Shown here: positions 34,341 through 43,782 of the stretch, one piece after another
Layout: each line of letters begins with the position of its first letter
How positions within the stretch are numbered: position 1 is the first letter of the stretch
NCBI RefSeq assembly: GCF_024734075.1
Contig: NZ_CP102850.1
Coordinates: 2,976,001-3,040,000, forward strand
Length of the DNA stretch: 64,000 nt
Source: Gordonia mangrovi
Lineage (GTDB): Bacteria > Actinomycetota > Actinomycetes > Mycobacteriales > Mycobacteriaceae
Direction of reading: 5' to 3'
The notes under the pieces: generated by a model
What the model was told of the DNA's origin: nothing
The model's database searches: none
Seen by the model: the letters and a program-made list of their open reading frames with translations, nothing else
Position numbers and translations under genes: made by a program

Positions 34341-37300
34341 GTGTCGCAGGTTCGAACACGAGATTTCACACTGAGCGACCGGTACGAGATGACCGATGGG
34401 GAGCTGTATCTCACGGGTCTTCAGGCGCTGGTGCGCGTTCCGTTGGAACAGCGCCGGCGAGATGTCGCCACCGGCGTGCGATCGGGCACCCTCATCAGTG
34501 GTTATGAAGGGTCACCGCTCGCCGGATACGACTTGGAGCTCAACCGGCAGCGCGAACTCTTGGACCAGGAGGCGATTGTGTTTCGGCCGGGGGTCAACGA
34601 GGAGTTGGCAGCGAATGCCGTACAGGGCTCTCAGTTGGCCTCCGCATCGTCGAACTGCGAGTACGACGGAGTCGTCGGATTCTGGTACGGCAAGGCGCCC
34701 GGTCTCGACCGGGCAAGTGATGCGTTGCGGCATGCGAATTTGGGCGGTGCTGCGCCAAACGGTGGAGCGGTGGTTCTGGTTGGGGATGATTCGATCGCAA
34801 AGTCTTCGACCGTGCCCAGTAGTTCCGAGTCGGCCATGGCCGAATTGGGACTGCCGACCCTCGTGCCGTCCGATCCGCAGGAGGTACTGGACTTCGGTTT
34901 GCACGCGGTCGCCATGTCGCGTTTCAGCGGTTTGTGGGTGGGTGTGAAGCTCGCGACGAACGTCGTTGACGGGGCGGCGACGGTGCGGGTGGATTCCACC
35001 CGAGTGTCCGCCACCTCGCCAAGCCGGGTGATCGACGGAAAAGAATACGTACACGACGTTTCCGCGGACTTCCTGCAACCCACCCTCGGCCGGCTGGAGC
35101 GAAGTCTGATGTATGAGCGGATGGAACTGGCCTCCAGGTATGTCGCGGCGAACGATATCAACCGGACGGTTGGCGATGAAGGTGCGAAACTCGGGGTGAT
35201 AGCTGCGGGCGCAACATACCGGGATACGGTGCAGGCGCTCGAACGTCTCGGGATCTCCGAGGATGTGCTCGGCGACTCGGGAGTGCGTCTGATGAAACTC
35301 GGAGCGATCAATCCGCTCGACGCCGACGCGGTTCGCGCGTTCAGCAACGGGCTCGACGAAGTACTCGTCGTCGAGGAGAAGCGGCCGTTTGTGGAGCTGG
35401 CCGTCAAGGACGCATTGTATGGCGTTCCCGGAGCTCCCCGTGTGGTCGGAAAGCGAGATGATCAGTCTCGGCCGCTTCTTCGTGCTGATTCGGACCTGCC
35501 GCCCGAAGTGCTGGCGGAAGCACTTGCTCGACGCCTGGGCGTGGTGCTGCCGGACAGGTGGGGTGAACTGAAGCCGGAAAAGGCCATTCGGCGTGAGCGA
35601 CTGACGCTGCCATTGCTCACTCGTACCCCGTACTTCTGCTCGGGCTGCCCGCACAACCGGTCGACGGTGGTCCCAGAAGGGTCGCTGGTCGGCGCCGGCA
35701 TCGGCTGCCACACATTGGTGAAGGTGATGCCCGAAGATCGGGTGGGTCAGATCGCGACTCTCGGTCAGATGGGTGGCGAAGGCGCTAGTTGGGTTGGTAT
35801 GGCGCCTTTCGTCACCGACGAGCACATGTTCCAGAATCTGGGTGACGGCACATTCCACCACTCGGGAAGTCTCGCGATACGGGCGGCGGTGGCCGCAGGA
35901 GTGAACATCACCTACAAGCTCCTCTACAACGACGCGGTGGCGATGACCGGTGGGCAGAGTGCGGTGGGCAAGATGTCAGTTCCCGATATCGTCCAGGAAC
36001 TGCTGGCTGAAGGCGTTTCTCGTGTCGCAATCACCACCGACGACGTCAAGAAGTATCGAAAGGTCAAGCTACCGCGATCGGTGAAAGTACTCGACAGAAG
36101 GGAGCTCATCCCCCTGCAAGAGCAACTGGCCGCGACCACGGGCGTGACGGTGCTCATTCACGACCAGGAATGCGCAACCGAGCTGCGACGCAAACGAAAG
36201 CGCGGACTTGTGGAATCGCCGACGACCCGAGCGTTCATCAACGAACGTTTGTGTGAGGGCTGTGGAGATTGCGGTCAGAAGTCGAACTGCATGTCCGTGC
36301 AGCCGACCGACACCGTGTTCGGACGGAAGACGAAGATCGATCAGGCATCGTGTAACAAGGACTATTCGTGCCTGGATGGCGACTGTCCGTCATTCATCGC
36401 GGTGGAACCGGAAACCGCTTCGCGTGCGGACTCGGCCCACCGGGATGTGGTAGATCTTCCACTCCCCGTAGCCAAGGTGGGCCCCGACGCATTCAACGTG
36501 CGGATCACCGGTGTCGGCGGTACCGGCGTCGTGACGGTCGCGCAGATCCTGTCCACCGCCGGCGCACTTGCGGGACTGCATGTTCGCGGTCTCGATCAGC
36601 TCGGTTTGGCACAAAAGGGTGGAGCGGTCGTATCCGACTTGAAGTTCTCCTCCAGTCCGATCCCAGGAACGAACAAGCTCGGTGAGGGCGAATGCGACCT
36701 GTACCTCGGCTGCGACCTCCTGGTCGCCGCCAACGACACGAACCTGAAGGTTGCGTCCAAATCACGGACGGTCTCTGTGATCTCCACGGCGCAGGTGCCC
36801 ACCGGAACCATGATTCTCCGGCCGAGCACAAGATTCCCCCAGCTTGCCTCGATCCGCCGCTTGCTCGATGGCGTCAGTCGGCCAGATGATTCGGTGTACG
36901 CCGATGCCCGGTCGATCGCCTACCGTGAGTTCGGTTCCGATCAACTGGCGAACATGGTGCTGGTGGGGATGGCGATCCAGGCCGGGGCCCTGCCAATCCC
37001 GTTGGCATCTATCGACCGAGCCATTGAACTCAATGGGGTAGCCGTCGCCGCCAATCGGCGTGCCATCAAAGTGGGCCGTATGCACGTCCTCGAGCCGAGC
37101 GTCACCAAGGGTGCGTCCTCGAGGTCACGTGAAGCCCGGACCGCCCGCGAGCGTGCAATGCTGCGGGATGCCATCAACGGTCTCGCCGGAATGAGCGAGC
37201 AGCTGAAGGACCGTGTCGGCTTTCTGGCGGCCGACCTCGTTGACTATCAGGACGTGAAGTATGCACTGTCCTACGTCCGATTCGTCAGCGACGTCGCTGC

Positions 37301-37829
37301 GCGAGAGTCGGAAACATTCGGAATTCCAGGGCTATTGAGCGAGACCGCGGCGGAATCGATGTTCAAGCTGATGGCCTACAAGGACGAGTACGAAACCGCA
37401 CGTCTTTACCTTGATCCCGAGTTCGAGCGCGCTGTGCGAGACGAGTTCGGTGACAATGCGAGGTACAAGTACAAGCTTCATCCGCCGGTACTTCGCGCAT
37501 TGGGTATGAAGAGCAAGATCTCGCTCGGGCCATGGTTCAAGCCCGCGTTCCACGTGCTGCGAAAAAGTCGTAGACTTCGCGGAACGGCGTTCGATCCCTT
37601 CGGATATGCCCATGTCCGGAAGGTGGAGCGGGAGTTGATCAGCGAGTTCGCTGCGCTCACCGCGGAGGTGGTTTCGGAGGTCACGCAGGATACCGCCGAC
37701 CATGTGAACTCGATTTTGGCGATGCCCCAAGAGATCCGAGGGTATGAAGAGATCAAGATGGACAGTGTTGCTGAGTTCCGGCGTAAGGTAGCAGAGGCCC
37801 GCGAGTTGGCTCCGGTCGCGTCCGCCTAG
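34341..37829 (+). CDS. Fused indolepyruvate-type 2-oxoacid:ferredoxin oxidoreductase (IorAB)
   Basis: 1162 residues from a GTG at 34341, preceded by AGGAGG. Oxidatively decarboxylates a 2-oxoacid to acyl-CoA, reducing ferredoxin. Order: pyrimidine domain (SGYEGSPLAGYD, NEELAANAVQGSQ), CSGCPHNRST near residue 433, TPP domain with NDAVAMTGGQSAVG, a cysteine-rich Fe-S segment from about 638 (CEGCGDCGQKSNC, then more cysteines to about 680), then the gamma (IorB) domain from about 715 (GVGGTGVVTV, LDQLGLAQKGGAV) and a long C-terminal extension. Substrates in this family include arylpyruvates and branched 2-oxoacids; no ferredoxin gene is adjacent. A strong hairpin follows the stop. Confidence 0.92.
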   Translation: MSQVRTRDFTLSDRYEMTDGELYLTGLQALVRVPLEQRRRDVATGVRSGTLISGYEGSPLAGYDLELNRQRELLDQEAIVFRPGVNEELAANAVQGSQLASASSNCEYDGVVGFWYGKAPGLDRASDALRHANLGGAAPNGGAVVLVGDDSIAKSSTVPSSSESAMAELGLPTLVPSDPQEVLDFGLHAVAMSRFSGLWVGVKLATNVVDGAATVRVDSTRVSATSPSRVIDGKEYVHDVSADFLQPTLGRLERSLMYERMELASRYVAANDINRTVGDEGAKLGVIAAGATYRDTVQALERLGISEDVLGDSGVRLMKLGAINPLDADAVRAFSNGLDEVLVVEEKRPFVELAVKDALYGVPGAPRVVGKRDDQSRPLLRADSDLPPEVLAEALARRLGVVLPDRWGELKPEKAIRRERLTLPLLTRTPYFCSGCPHNRSTVVPEGSLVGAGIGCHTLVKVMPEDRVGQIATLGQMGGEGASWVGMAPFVTDEHMFQNLGDGTFHHSGSLAIRAAVAAGVNITYKLLYNDAVAMTGGQSAVGKMSVPDIVQELLAEGVSRVAITTDDVKKYRKVKLPRSVKVLDRRELIPLQEQLAATTGVTVLIHDQECATELRRKRKRGLVESPTTRAFINERLCEGCGDCGQKSNCMSVQPTDTVFGRKTKIDQASCNKDYSCLDGDCPSFIAVEPETASRADSAHRDVVDLPLPVAKVGPDAFNVRITGVGGTGVVTVAQILSTAGALAGLHVRGLDQLGLAQKGGAVVSDLKFSSSPIPGTNKLGEGECDLYLGCDLLVAANDTNLKVASKSRTVSVISTAQVPTGTMILRPSTRFPQLASIRRLLDGVSRPDDSVYADARSIAYREFGSDQLANMVLVGMAIQAGALPIPLASIDRAIELNGVAVAANRRAIKVGRMHVLEPSVTKGASSRSREARTARERAMLRDAINGLAGMSEQLKDRVGFLAADLVDYQDVKYALSYVRFVSDVAARESETFGIPGLLSETAAESMFKLMAYKDEYETARLYLDPEFERAVRDEFGDNARYKYKLHPPVLRALGMKSKISLGPWFKPAFHVLRKSRRLRGTAFDPFGYAHVRKVERELISEFAALTAEVVSEVTQDTADHVNSILAMPQEIRGYEEIKMDSVAEFRRKVAEARELAPVASA

Positions 37830-37834
37830 TTTGT

Positions 37835-37865
37835 GGGAGGCCTGCGTTGGCGCCGCAGGCCTCCC
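37835..37865 (+). terminator. Rho-independent-like hairpin after the oxidoreductase gene
   Basis: GGGAGGCCTGCG (37835-37846) pairs perfectly with 37854-37865 over a 7-base loop, starting five bases after the stop codon. No U-tract follows, as is common in actinobacteria. The remaining 180 bases up to 38049 show no gene. Confidence 0.75.
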
Positions 37866-38049
37866 CATTCCGGGCTCCCATGAGCTACAGCTAGCGACCG
37901 CCGGCGCTGATACTCAGGTCTGCAGTGCCGGTACCGACCCCTTGCGACGTCCGGCTGCGATCTCTGCAGCGGGAGTAAGGTTTCGAGGGCCGGCGGAGAT
38001 CAGGGCGTGGACGAGATCGCTGATCGCGGTCGGTCGTGGTCAACTGAGC

Positions 38050-38928
38050 TCATTCGAGGTCGTCGCGCAGAAGTGCAGCGACAGCGGCGCTGTCGTAGCT
38101 GCCGAGGCCTGCATCCGCAGCCTGCCTGAAGTACTCCTGCGTCGTGGTGAAAAGCGGGAGTTGCGCGTCAACACTCTGGGCGAAGCTGGTGATGAGGGCG
38201 AGATCCTTCAGGAAGAGTTCTAACCGCATGCTTGGCTCTTGCCAACTGCGCCGCGCGATGACGGGTCCACGAACTTGTAGCATCCTCGAATCGGCAGCGC
38301 TGCCGGCGAGTGCGGAGATGATTTGTTCGAGTCGTAGTCCCGCCCGATCGGCGAGTGTCAGAGCTTCGGCAGCTGCGAAGGTATGCACAGCGACAAGCAG
38401 ATTCGCGATGAGCTTGGTGGTGGTCCCGGCACCGAATTCGCCCAGACGGACAGTCTCGCGACAGAATGTCTCGAGCACCGGCGCGACGTCGTCGGTAGCC
38501 TGCTCGTCCCCACTGACGAATGCCACAAGGTCACCGTCGCGTGCCTGCGCGCCTGTTCCGCTGAGCGGGCAGTCCAGCACCACGACACCGACGTCACTCA
38601 ACTCGTCACGCGCCACGATCTTGTCCGCCGCATCCAGTGTGCTGGTCTCGACGAGTACGAGCCCAGGCGCCTTCGCCTCTTTCAGCTCATCGGTGATCAC
38701 GCGCAGCGCCGCCGCAGATGGGAGCGAGGCGATGACGATGTCAGAATTCTCGGCGACATCAGCCGCACATGTCCGAGCATCACCACCGGCACTTGCGAAT
38801 TCGTCGAGACGTTGTTTATCCACGTCGAATCCGGATACCGGATACCCCCGGCGCAGCAGGTGTTTCGAGATTGCGGACCCCATTATGCCGAGTCCGACGA
38901 CGCCGATGCGCTTGTCTGCTGGATTCAC
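38050..38928 (-). CDS. 3-Hydroxyisobutyrate dehydrogenase-family NAD(P)-dependent reductase 1
   Basis: 292 residues from a GTG at 38928, chosen over a GTG two codons upstream because GGAGG lies 6 bases before it. N-terminal Rossmann GVVGLGIMGSAISKHL; substrate loop CPLSGTGAQARDGDL; catalytic lysine in GTTTKLIANLLVA. The family reduces or oxidises beta-hydroxyacids such as 3-hydroxyisobutyrate, tartronate semialdehyde and related sugar-acid fragments. A related enzyme is encoded at 49841 in the same module. One of the four operator-like repeats (38972-38994) lies directly upstream. Confidence 0.89.
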   Translation of the reverse strand: MNPADKRIGVVGLGIMGSAISKHLLRRGYPVSGFDVDKQRLDEFASAGGDARTCAADVAENSDIVIASLPSAAALRVITDELKEAKAPGLVLVETSTLDAADKIVARDELSDVGVVVLDCPLSGTGAQARDGDLVAFVSGDEQATDDVAPVLETFCRETVRLGEFGAGTTTKLIANLLVAVHTFAAAEALTLADRAGLRLEQIISALAGSAADSRMLQVRGPVIARRSWQEPSMRLELFLKDLALITSFAQSVDAQLPLFTTTQEYFRQAADAGLGSYDSAAVAALLRDDLE

Positions 38929-38971
38929 GAACACCCTCCGATAGTCGCGGTTTCACGCAGGCTACCACAGA

Positions 38972-38994
38972 TAACGCTACAAGCAGTTGCGTTA
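38972..38994. promoter_or_regulatory. Module-5 operator, site A
   Basis: TAACGC-N11-GCGTTA, a perfect 6+6 inverted repeat 44 bases upstream of the dehydrogenase start. It shares the right arm AGTTGCGTT and the left TAA with related 23-base sites at 40855, 40972 and 44811. Likely bound by the TetR protein encoded at 39011-39703. Confidence 0.62.
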
Positions 38995-39010
38995 ATCCCG
39001 AGCAGGTGTT

Positions 39011-39703
39011 TCAGGTCTCCTGAACGGAATGCCCCGGAAGCGTCGACGAAAATCCTGAAAGTACCAGCTGGACAACAGATTTGAGGTACGCGTCATCGAC
39101 TGGCAGTCCTACGACAAGGCCGCGGTAATAGACAGGCCCGCACATGGCCTCGAGTAAGAGTTCGGGGTTGGCGGACTGCGGCAGCTCCCCTCGCGCAATT
39201 GCTCGTTCAAAGATGCTCTTGGAGTGTCGGTATCTCGAGGAGAGCAGTTCGGTCAGTACGGTACGTACTTCGTCGGTGGCGCCGATGCTGCGTTGTGTGG
39301 TCGCCTCGGCGATCAATGGTGCGACCCAGGGGGCCCGCAGCGACTCCCAGATCTCTTTCAGCAGGGTCAGGGCATCGGCGTGCACGTCCCCGGTGTCGGG
39401 GATCGGATTCATCTCGGCGTGGCGTTCGACAAGCGCGGTGGCAATGAGACGCGACTTCGAGCCCCACCGGCGGTAGATCGTGGTCTTGTTGACGCCGGCC
39501 CGGGCCGCGACGTCATCGATGCGAATGTTGGCGTAGCCGCGCTCGCTGAGCTCGATCAGCGCTGCGTCGATTACCGCCTCGCCCACCCGTGCTGTTCGAC
39601 CACCACTGCGGGTGGTCGCCGCGTCCGCGTTGAATTGGCGCAGTGCCGCCTTGAGATCTCGCTCGCCGTCGGTGGCAAGCCCTCCGGATGGCTCGTCGGT
39701 CAC
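39011..39703 (-). CDS. TetR-family regulator of the 38-51 kb module
   Basis: About 230 residues from a GTG at 39703 (AAGAGGG upstream); a GTG at 39751 is an alternative. The helix-turn-helix is NIRIDDVAARAGVNKTTIYR followed by RWGSKSRLIA, the subgroup with the RRWGSK signature; the C-terminal domain is of the TetR_C_11-like type. Encoded between the two genes that carry copies of the operator-like repeat, so it is the best candidate for their repressor. The effector is unknown but probably the sugar or acid imported by the neighbouring ABC system. Confidence 0.88.
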   Translation of the reverse strand: MTDEPSGGLATDGERDLKAALRQFNADAATTRSGGRTARVGEAVIDAALIELSERGYANIRIDDVAARAGVNKTTIYRRWGSKSRLIATALVERHAEMNPIPDTGDVHADALTLLKEIWESLRAPWVAPLIAEATTQRSIGATDEVRTVLTELLSSRYRHSKSIFERAIARGELPQSANPELLLEAMCGPVYYRGLVVGLPVDDAYLKSVVQLVLSGFSSTLPGHSVQET

Positions 39704-39812
39704 AATCCCTCTTTTCGTCGTGGGTGGATGAGGTTTCGGCTCGCACGCCACACCACCGAACTCTATTCGCTTGTGCGATTTTTGGCGGTCCGATGAGCCG
39801 TGTCAGAGCCTG

Positions 39813-40844
39813 TCAGGCGCCTGTGGTCTGTGGTGAACTAGTGTGCGCGCTTTGGGCTACCCGACACACACTGTCCGTGGCGATGGACGTCATGATCGCC
39901 TCCGTCGTAGCCGCGGTCGCCAGGATCTGCTCGGTGGTGAACGGGTACGCCTCACCTGAGGTGACGTGGCGAGCAAACGCCTCCAAGTTCGTCCGCACGG
40001 CCGACATCGCAGGGTAGCTCAACTGCGTGGCTGAGCCATCGTGGCGGGTGAGTGTCACATTCCAGCCCTTCGGATCCTCAGGGTGGGCCCGGTCGAGAAC
40101 TTCGATCCGTCCCTCGGAGCCCAACAGACATAGCCGACCCATGAACGGTGTCGTGAGTATTGCGGTGAGTAGTGCAGTGGCGCCGGATGGGAAGCCGATT
40201 GTTATCGACAGCGTGTCGCCATTCGCGAACGGTGTCGCCATCGTGGCAAGCCTGGCCCAGACGCGGTCCGGCCAGCCAAAGAGGGCGACGGCGAGATCGA
40301 CCAAGTGGATGCCGGTTGCCGACAGTGGCCCAGCAGGTGCGTGCTCGACGGAGAGTCGCCAGTTGTCTGCCGGTAGCGCAAGAAATTTGTTCTGACTGAA
40401 GTTGGCCTCGAGTACGAGTCCGGTTCCGATGTCGCCGACCCGGTACCGGTCGTTCAAGTACTGCACTCCAGGCTCGAAGCGTTTCTCATGGCCGATACCG
40501 AGGTGGACTCCGGCGGCCTCGGCCGCCCGTACCATCGACTCGGCGCCGTTGAGATCCATGCTGAACGGCTTCTCGCAGAAAACGTGTTTACCGGCCTGCG
40601 CAGCAGCGATGACTTGCTCGTGATGCTGCTGATGCGGTGTGCACAGCACGACAGCATCGACATGCGGGCTGCTCAACGCGGTGGCAAAATCGGTCGTTGT
40701 CGCCAGACCTCGCTCTTGGGCGAAGTGTAGGGCAGCAGGCGCCGGGTCGACGGCCATGACCGTGCGCACCTCAGCGCTGTCGGACATGGCGTCGAGAACG
40801 GTACGTCCCCACCAGCCCATGCCCACGATGGCGGCGTGCAGCAT
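39813..40844 (-). CDS. Gfo/Idh/MocA-family NAD(P)-dependent dehydrogenase
   Basis: 343 residues from the ATG at 40844 with AGGAG 8 bases upstream. N-terminal Rossmann motif GMGWWGR, the CTPHQQHHEQV segment and the family lysine in FCEKPFSMDL; the catalytic-region motif is SATGIHLVDLAVALFG. The family oxidises sugars, inositols and amino-sugars at a ring hydroxyl. It is divergent from the sugar-type importer genes and carries its own operator copy (40855-40877) immediately before the ribosome site. Confidence 0.9.
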   Translation of the reverse strand: MLHAAIVGMGWWGRTVLDAMSDSAEVRTVMAVDPAPAALHFAQERGLATTTDFATALSSPHVDAVVLCTPHQQHHEQVIAAAQAGKHVFCEKPFSMDLNGAESMVRAAEAAGVHLGIGHEKRFEPGVQYLNDRYRVGDIGTGLVLEANFSQNKFLALPADNWRLSVEHAPAGPLSATGIHLVDLAVALFGWPDRVWARLATMATPFANGDTLSITIGFPSGATALLTAILTTPFMGRLCLLGSEGRIEVLDRAHPEDPKGWNVTLTRHDGSATQLSYPAMSAVRTNLEAFARHVTSGEAYPFTTEQILATAATTEAIMTSIATDSVCRVAQSAHTSSPQTTGA

Positions 40845-40854
40845 CTGGAACTCC

Positions 40855-40877
40855 TAAGTAGACGATTAGTTGCGTTT
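40855..40877. promoter_or_regulatory. Module-5 operator, site C
   Basis: A 23-base site with left arm TAAGTA and right arm TTAGTTGCGTTT, matching site A at 14 of 23 positions. It touches the ribosome site of the Gfo/Idh/MocA gene, a position that fits repression. Confidence 0.5.
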
Positions 40878-40971
40878 GCAGCATGATGGTACTCGCCTGC
40901 GCAGCCGCGAGCGGGTGGTGGTTCAAGAAAATTGTGGGCTTCCTGTTGACGCGCGTAGCCCCTCCGAATAT

Positions 40972-40994
40972 AAATGCAACTGGCAGATGCGTTA
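40972..40994. promoter_or_regulatory. Module-5 operator, site B
   Basis: AAATGCAAC at the left and GCAGATGCGTTA at the right; 17 of 23 positions equal site A. It lies about 50 bases before the start of the importer's binding-protein gene, so the plus-strand importer operon is probably under the same control. Confidence 0.58.
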
Positions 40995-41044
40995 ACAGCT
41001 CGCAGTCGTGTGGGTCTCCGCACGTAGCACGTAGGAGGATTCAG

Positions 41045-42208
41045 ATGCGTCCTTTCGGACGGGGCCGTCGCCTGGCCTCGACCGCCATCGCGGTCGGAAT
41101 TGCAGTCGGGATATCAGGTTGTTCGAGTATCGGGTCCAGCGGCGACGATGCGCAGGAAGCGGGGGATGGCCAGCAGGTCCAGGCCGCTGCGGCCGCGCAG
41201 TCTGCGGTCGACGTCGCCCGGGATGGGAGCAGCGAAGGACCCTCGACCGCTTCGCGGCCCGCTGTGCCCGACAAGAGGATCGCGATCATCACCCTGTCGT
41301 TGGACGAGTCGGGCTCGGTGCCAGTCGAGGCGACCAAGGCGGCTGCCGAAGCCATTGGCTGGGAGACGACGGTCTTCAACGCCAATCACGACATCTCTCA
41401 GGTTTCGGCGATGGTTCGGCGTGCCGTGACAGCAGGGTACGACGGCATCATGCCGGTCGTCATCGATTGCAGCTATGCCGCAAGTTCGTTTCAGGAAGCC
41501 AAAGCGCAAGGGGTGGCGATTGTTCCGATCGATGGCGTCGACTGCGACGATCCGGCGTCGCCGTCGCCGGGAGATTCGGCGTTCAGTGCGGACGTGAGCA
41601 CTGCCGACGGTGGCTGGGCCGATTTCTGGAGGCAGGCGGGTGTGCTGTCCGCGCAGAAGGTCATCGCTGAGAGCAATGATCAAGCCAAGGTGATCTCGGT
41701 GCTCGATCCCGAAGTCGGTGTGGTGAAGGCGATGAGTGAGGGATTCAACGACACCATCGAAGCGTCGCAGGGCAGTGAGGTGGTGGAGACCGTGCCGTTT
41801 ACCACACCCGATTTTGCTTCTGGCAAGCTGACCGTGATGATCCAGACCGCGTTATCGCGGCATCCGGAGGCCAACTACATCAAGAGCCCGTTCAGCTCGG
41901 CGACCGCGCAGTACGTCGTCCCGGCCCTGTCGTCGTCTCGAGCCGGAGTGCAAGCAGTCGGCGGTGAGGGGCTGCCTTCGGAAATCGGCTTGATCCGATC
42001 GGGCAAACTCTTGTCGACGACGACGATGCCGGGGCAGTGGGCCGGATGGGCGGCCATCGACACCTTCAACAGTGTTTTCGCCGATCAACAACCCCAGGAC
42101 TCAGGGTTGACGTGGACGCTCGTCGACAGTTCGAATGTGCCTTCCGGTGACATAGTCGCGGCAAATGTCGACTACGAGAGCGCTTATCGAACTGCCTGGG
42201 GCAAGTGA
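41045..42208 (+). CDS. Sugar ABC transporter substrate-binding lipoprotein (ribose/periplasmic-binding type)
   Basis: 387 residues from the ATG at 41045 with AGGAGG just upstream. Signal peptide with lipobox ISGC at about residue 25, then a low-complexity alanine/glutamine-rich linker before the type I periplasmic-binding fold: RIAIITLSLDESGSVPVEA, NANHDISQVSAMVRRAVTAG, and VVIDCSYAASSFQEAKAQGV. Mature protein sits outside the membrane and delivers its ligand to the permease encoded downstream. The ligand could be a sugar, polyol, lactone or autoinducer-like molecule; sequence alone does not decide. Confidence 0.88.
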   Translation: MRPFGRGRRLASTAIAVGIAVGISGCSSIGSSGDDAQEAGDGQQVQAAAAAQSAVDVARDGSSEGPSTASRPAVPDKRIAIITLSLDESGSVPVEATKAAAEAIGWETTVFNANHDISQVSAMVRRAVTAGYDGIMPVVIDCSYAASSFQEAKAQGVAIVPIDGVDCDDPASPSPGDSAFSADVSTADGGWADFWRQAGVLSAQKVIAESNDQAKVISVLDPEVGVVKAMSEGFNDTIEASQGSEVVETVPFTTPDFASGKLTVMIQTALSRHPEANYIKSPFSSATAQYVVPALSSSRAGVQAVGGEGLPSEIGLIRSGKLLSTTTMPGQWAGWAAIDTFNSVFADQQPQDSGLTWTLVDSSNVPSGDIVAANVDYESAYRTAWGK

Positions 42209-42225
42209 TCGAAGGGGCCATGGTG

Positions 42226-43767
42226 ATGACAGAACTTGCACTGTCTGCCCGGGGACTACGAAAGACGTTCGATTCGATTCCGGCACTCTGCGATGTGGAT
42301 ATCGATATCGCGGCAGGGTCAATTCACGCCCTGCTGGGTGGAAACGGGTCAGGCAAGTCCACACTCATCAAGATTCTGGCCGGGGTGCATACCGCGGATG
42401 CAGGGGCACTCACGGTGCAGGGTATGGAAATCGATGCGCGACGGGTGAATCCGAGCTGGGCTGCGCGCGTGGGATTGAGGTTCGTCCACCAGGATCTAGG
42501 TCTGTTTGACGAGCTCTCGGTCGCGGAGAACCTCACCGCAGCCCAGGAGTTCCCGATTCGGCACGGACGGATAGATTGGCGCGCCCTACGTAACAGAGCT
42601 GCCAAACTGATCGAACGATTCGATATCGGCGTCACTCCCGAACAACCGCTTGTGGAGCTGTCGCAGGTGGAGCGCACGCTGGTGGCGATCGCGCGGGCAC
42701 TCCAGGATGATGAACTCGACGGAGCCACCAAATCGGTTCTGGTGCTCGATGAACCAACGTCATGTCTGCCAAACGACGAAGCAAGCCGGTTACTGGGTAG
42801 GTTGTCACGCTATGCCGCCGCCGGACACACCATCTTGATGGTGAGTCACCGCCTGGGTGATGTCGTGGGTGTGGCACACTCGGCGACTGTTCTGCGAGAT
42901 GGCCGAAAGGCCGCGACACTTACCGCAGACGAGATCACTGAAGACCGGATCGTGGAGCTGATTGCGGGCGGAGCCGTCCCTCAACGCGAGCGGCGCAACT
43001 CCGCCACAATGTTGTCGACACGAACGCACGCACCACTTCTCGATGTCGAGAGCCTGCCGGTGGCGTCAACAGGCGCTGTGACCTTCTCCTGTTGGCCTGG
43101 TGAGACCGTCGGGATCGCGGGAATGGTTGGAAGTGGGCGATCTCGCCTGTTGCGCAGTATTTTCGGAGCGCAGGTACATGCCGGCAGCGTGAGAATCGAG
43201 GATCAGTATCTCGAGGCGGGGTCCATCGGATCCGCGATCGCAGCGGGCGTTGCGTACGTACCGGAGAACAGGGCCGCCGACGCCGCTTTCATGGACCAGT
43301 CGATTCAGACGAACATGTCGATCGTCGGCATACGCGATTACTGGCGTGGGTTCCGTCTGCGTCTCAGCCTCGAGAGCGCCGACGCGCGGCGTGACTCGGA
43401 GCGTTTCTTGGTTGCGTCGAATGGTTGCGCGCAACCGTTGAGTGCACTATCGGGAGGAAATCAGCAGAAGGTCATCTTGGCTCGTTGGTTGCGCAACGCT
43501 CCGCGCGTTGCTCTGTTGGATGAACCTTCTCAAGGCGTCGATGTCGGAGCGCGAGCCGAGATACATCAGTTGATCGCTTCTGCGGTCGCTGACGGCGCAA
43601 CCGCACTCGTCGTTTCATCGGATTTTGCTGAGCTGGCCGAACTCTGCGACCGCGTTCTTGTACTCCGGGCCGGGTCGATCGTCGCCGAAGTGCCGCGGGA
43701 CGAGCTGTCCGAACACCGCCTCACGAGCCTCGCGGCCAGCAGCGTTGCGGTCGCATCTCATGCCTGA
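42226..43767 (+). CDS. Sugar ABC transporter ATPase with two nucleotide-binding domains (RbsA/MglA type)
   Basis: 513 residues from the ATG at 42226; GAAGGGG lies 8 bases upstream, whereas GTG 42205 and ATG 42220 are worse placed. Domain 1: LLGGNGSGKST, LVELSQVERTLVAIARAL, VLVLDEPTS. Domain 2: GIAGMVGSGRSRLL (the usual degenerate second Walker A), LSGGNQQKVILARWL, VALLDEPSQGVD. The double domain is diagnostic of the carbohydrate-uptake type 2 family. Start lies 17 bases after the binding-protein stop. Confidence 0.92.
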   Translation: MTELALSARGLRKTFDSIPALCDVDIDIAAGSIHALLGGNGSGKSTLIKILAGVHTADAGALTVQGMEIDARRVNPSWAARVGLRFVHQDLGLFDELSVAENLTAAQEFPIRHGRIDWRALRNRAAKLIERFDIGVTPEQPLVELSQVERTLVAIARALQDDELDGATKSVLVLDEPTSCLPNDEASRLLGRLSRYAAAGHTILMVSHRLGDVVGVAHSATVLRDGRKAATLTADEITEDRIVELIAGGAVPQRERRNSATMLSTRTHAPLLDVESLPVASTGAVTFSCWPGETVGIAGMVGSGRSRLLRSIFGAQVHAGSVRIEDQYLEAGSIGSAIAAGVAYVPENRAADAAFMDQSIQTNMSIVGIRDYWRGFRLRLSLESADARRDSERFLVASNGCAQPLSALSGGNQQKVILARWLRNAPRVALLDEPSQGVDVGARAEIHQLIASAVADGATALVVSSDFAELAELCDRVLVLRAGSIVAEVPRDELSEHRLTSLAASSVAVASHA

Positions 43768-43782
43768 CCTAGGGAGACCACT

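Noticed and set aside
34286-34507. Small plus-strand open frame with AAGGAG upstream, overlapping the start of the oxidoreductase gene in another frame
   Set aside because: Most of it lies inside the oxidoreductase gene, and the translation is Arg-rich with no resemblance to a leader peptide or known protein.
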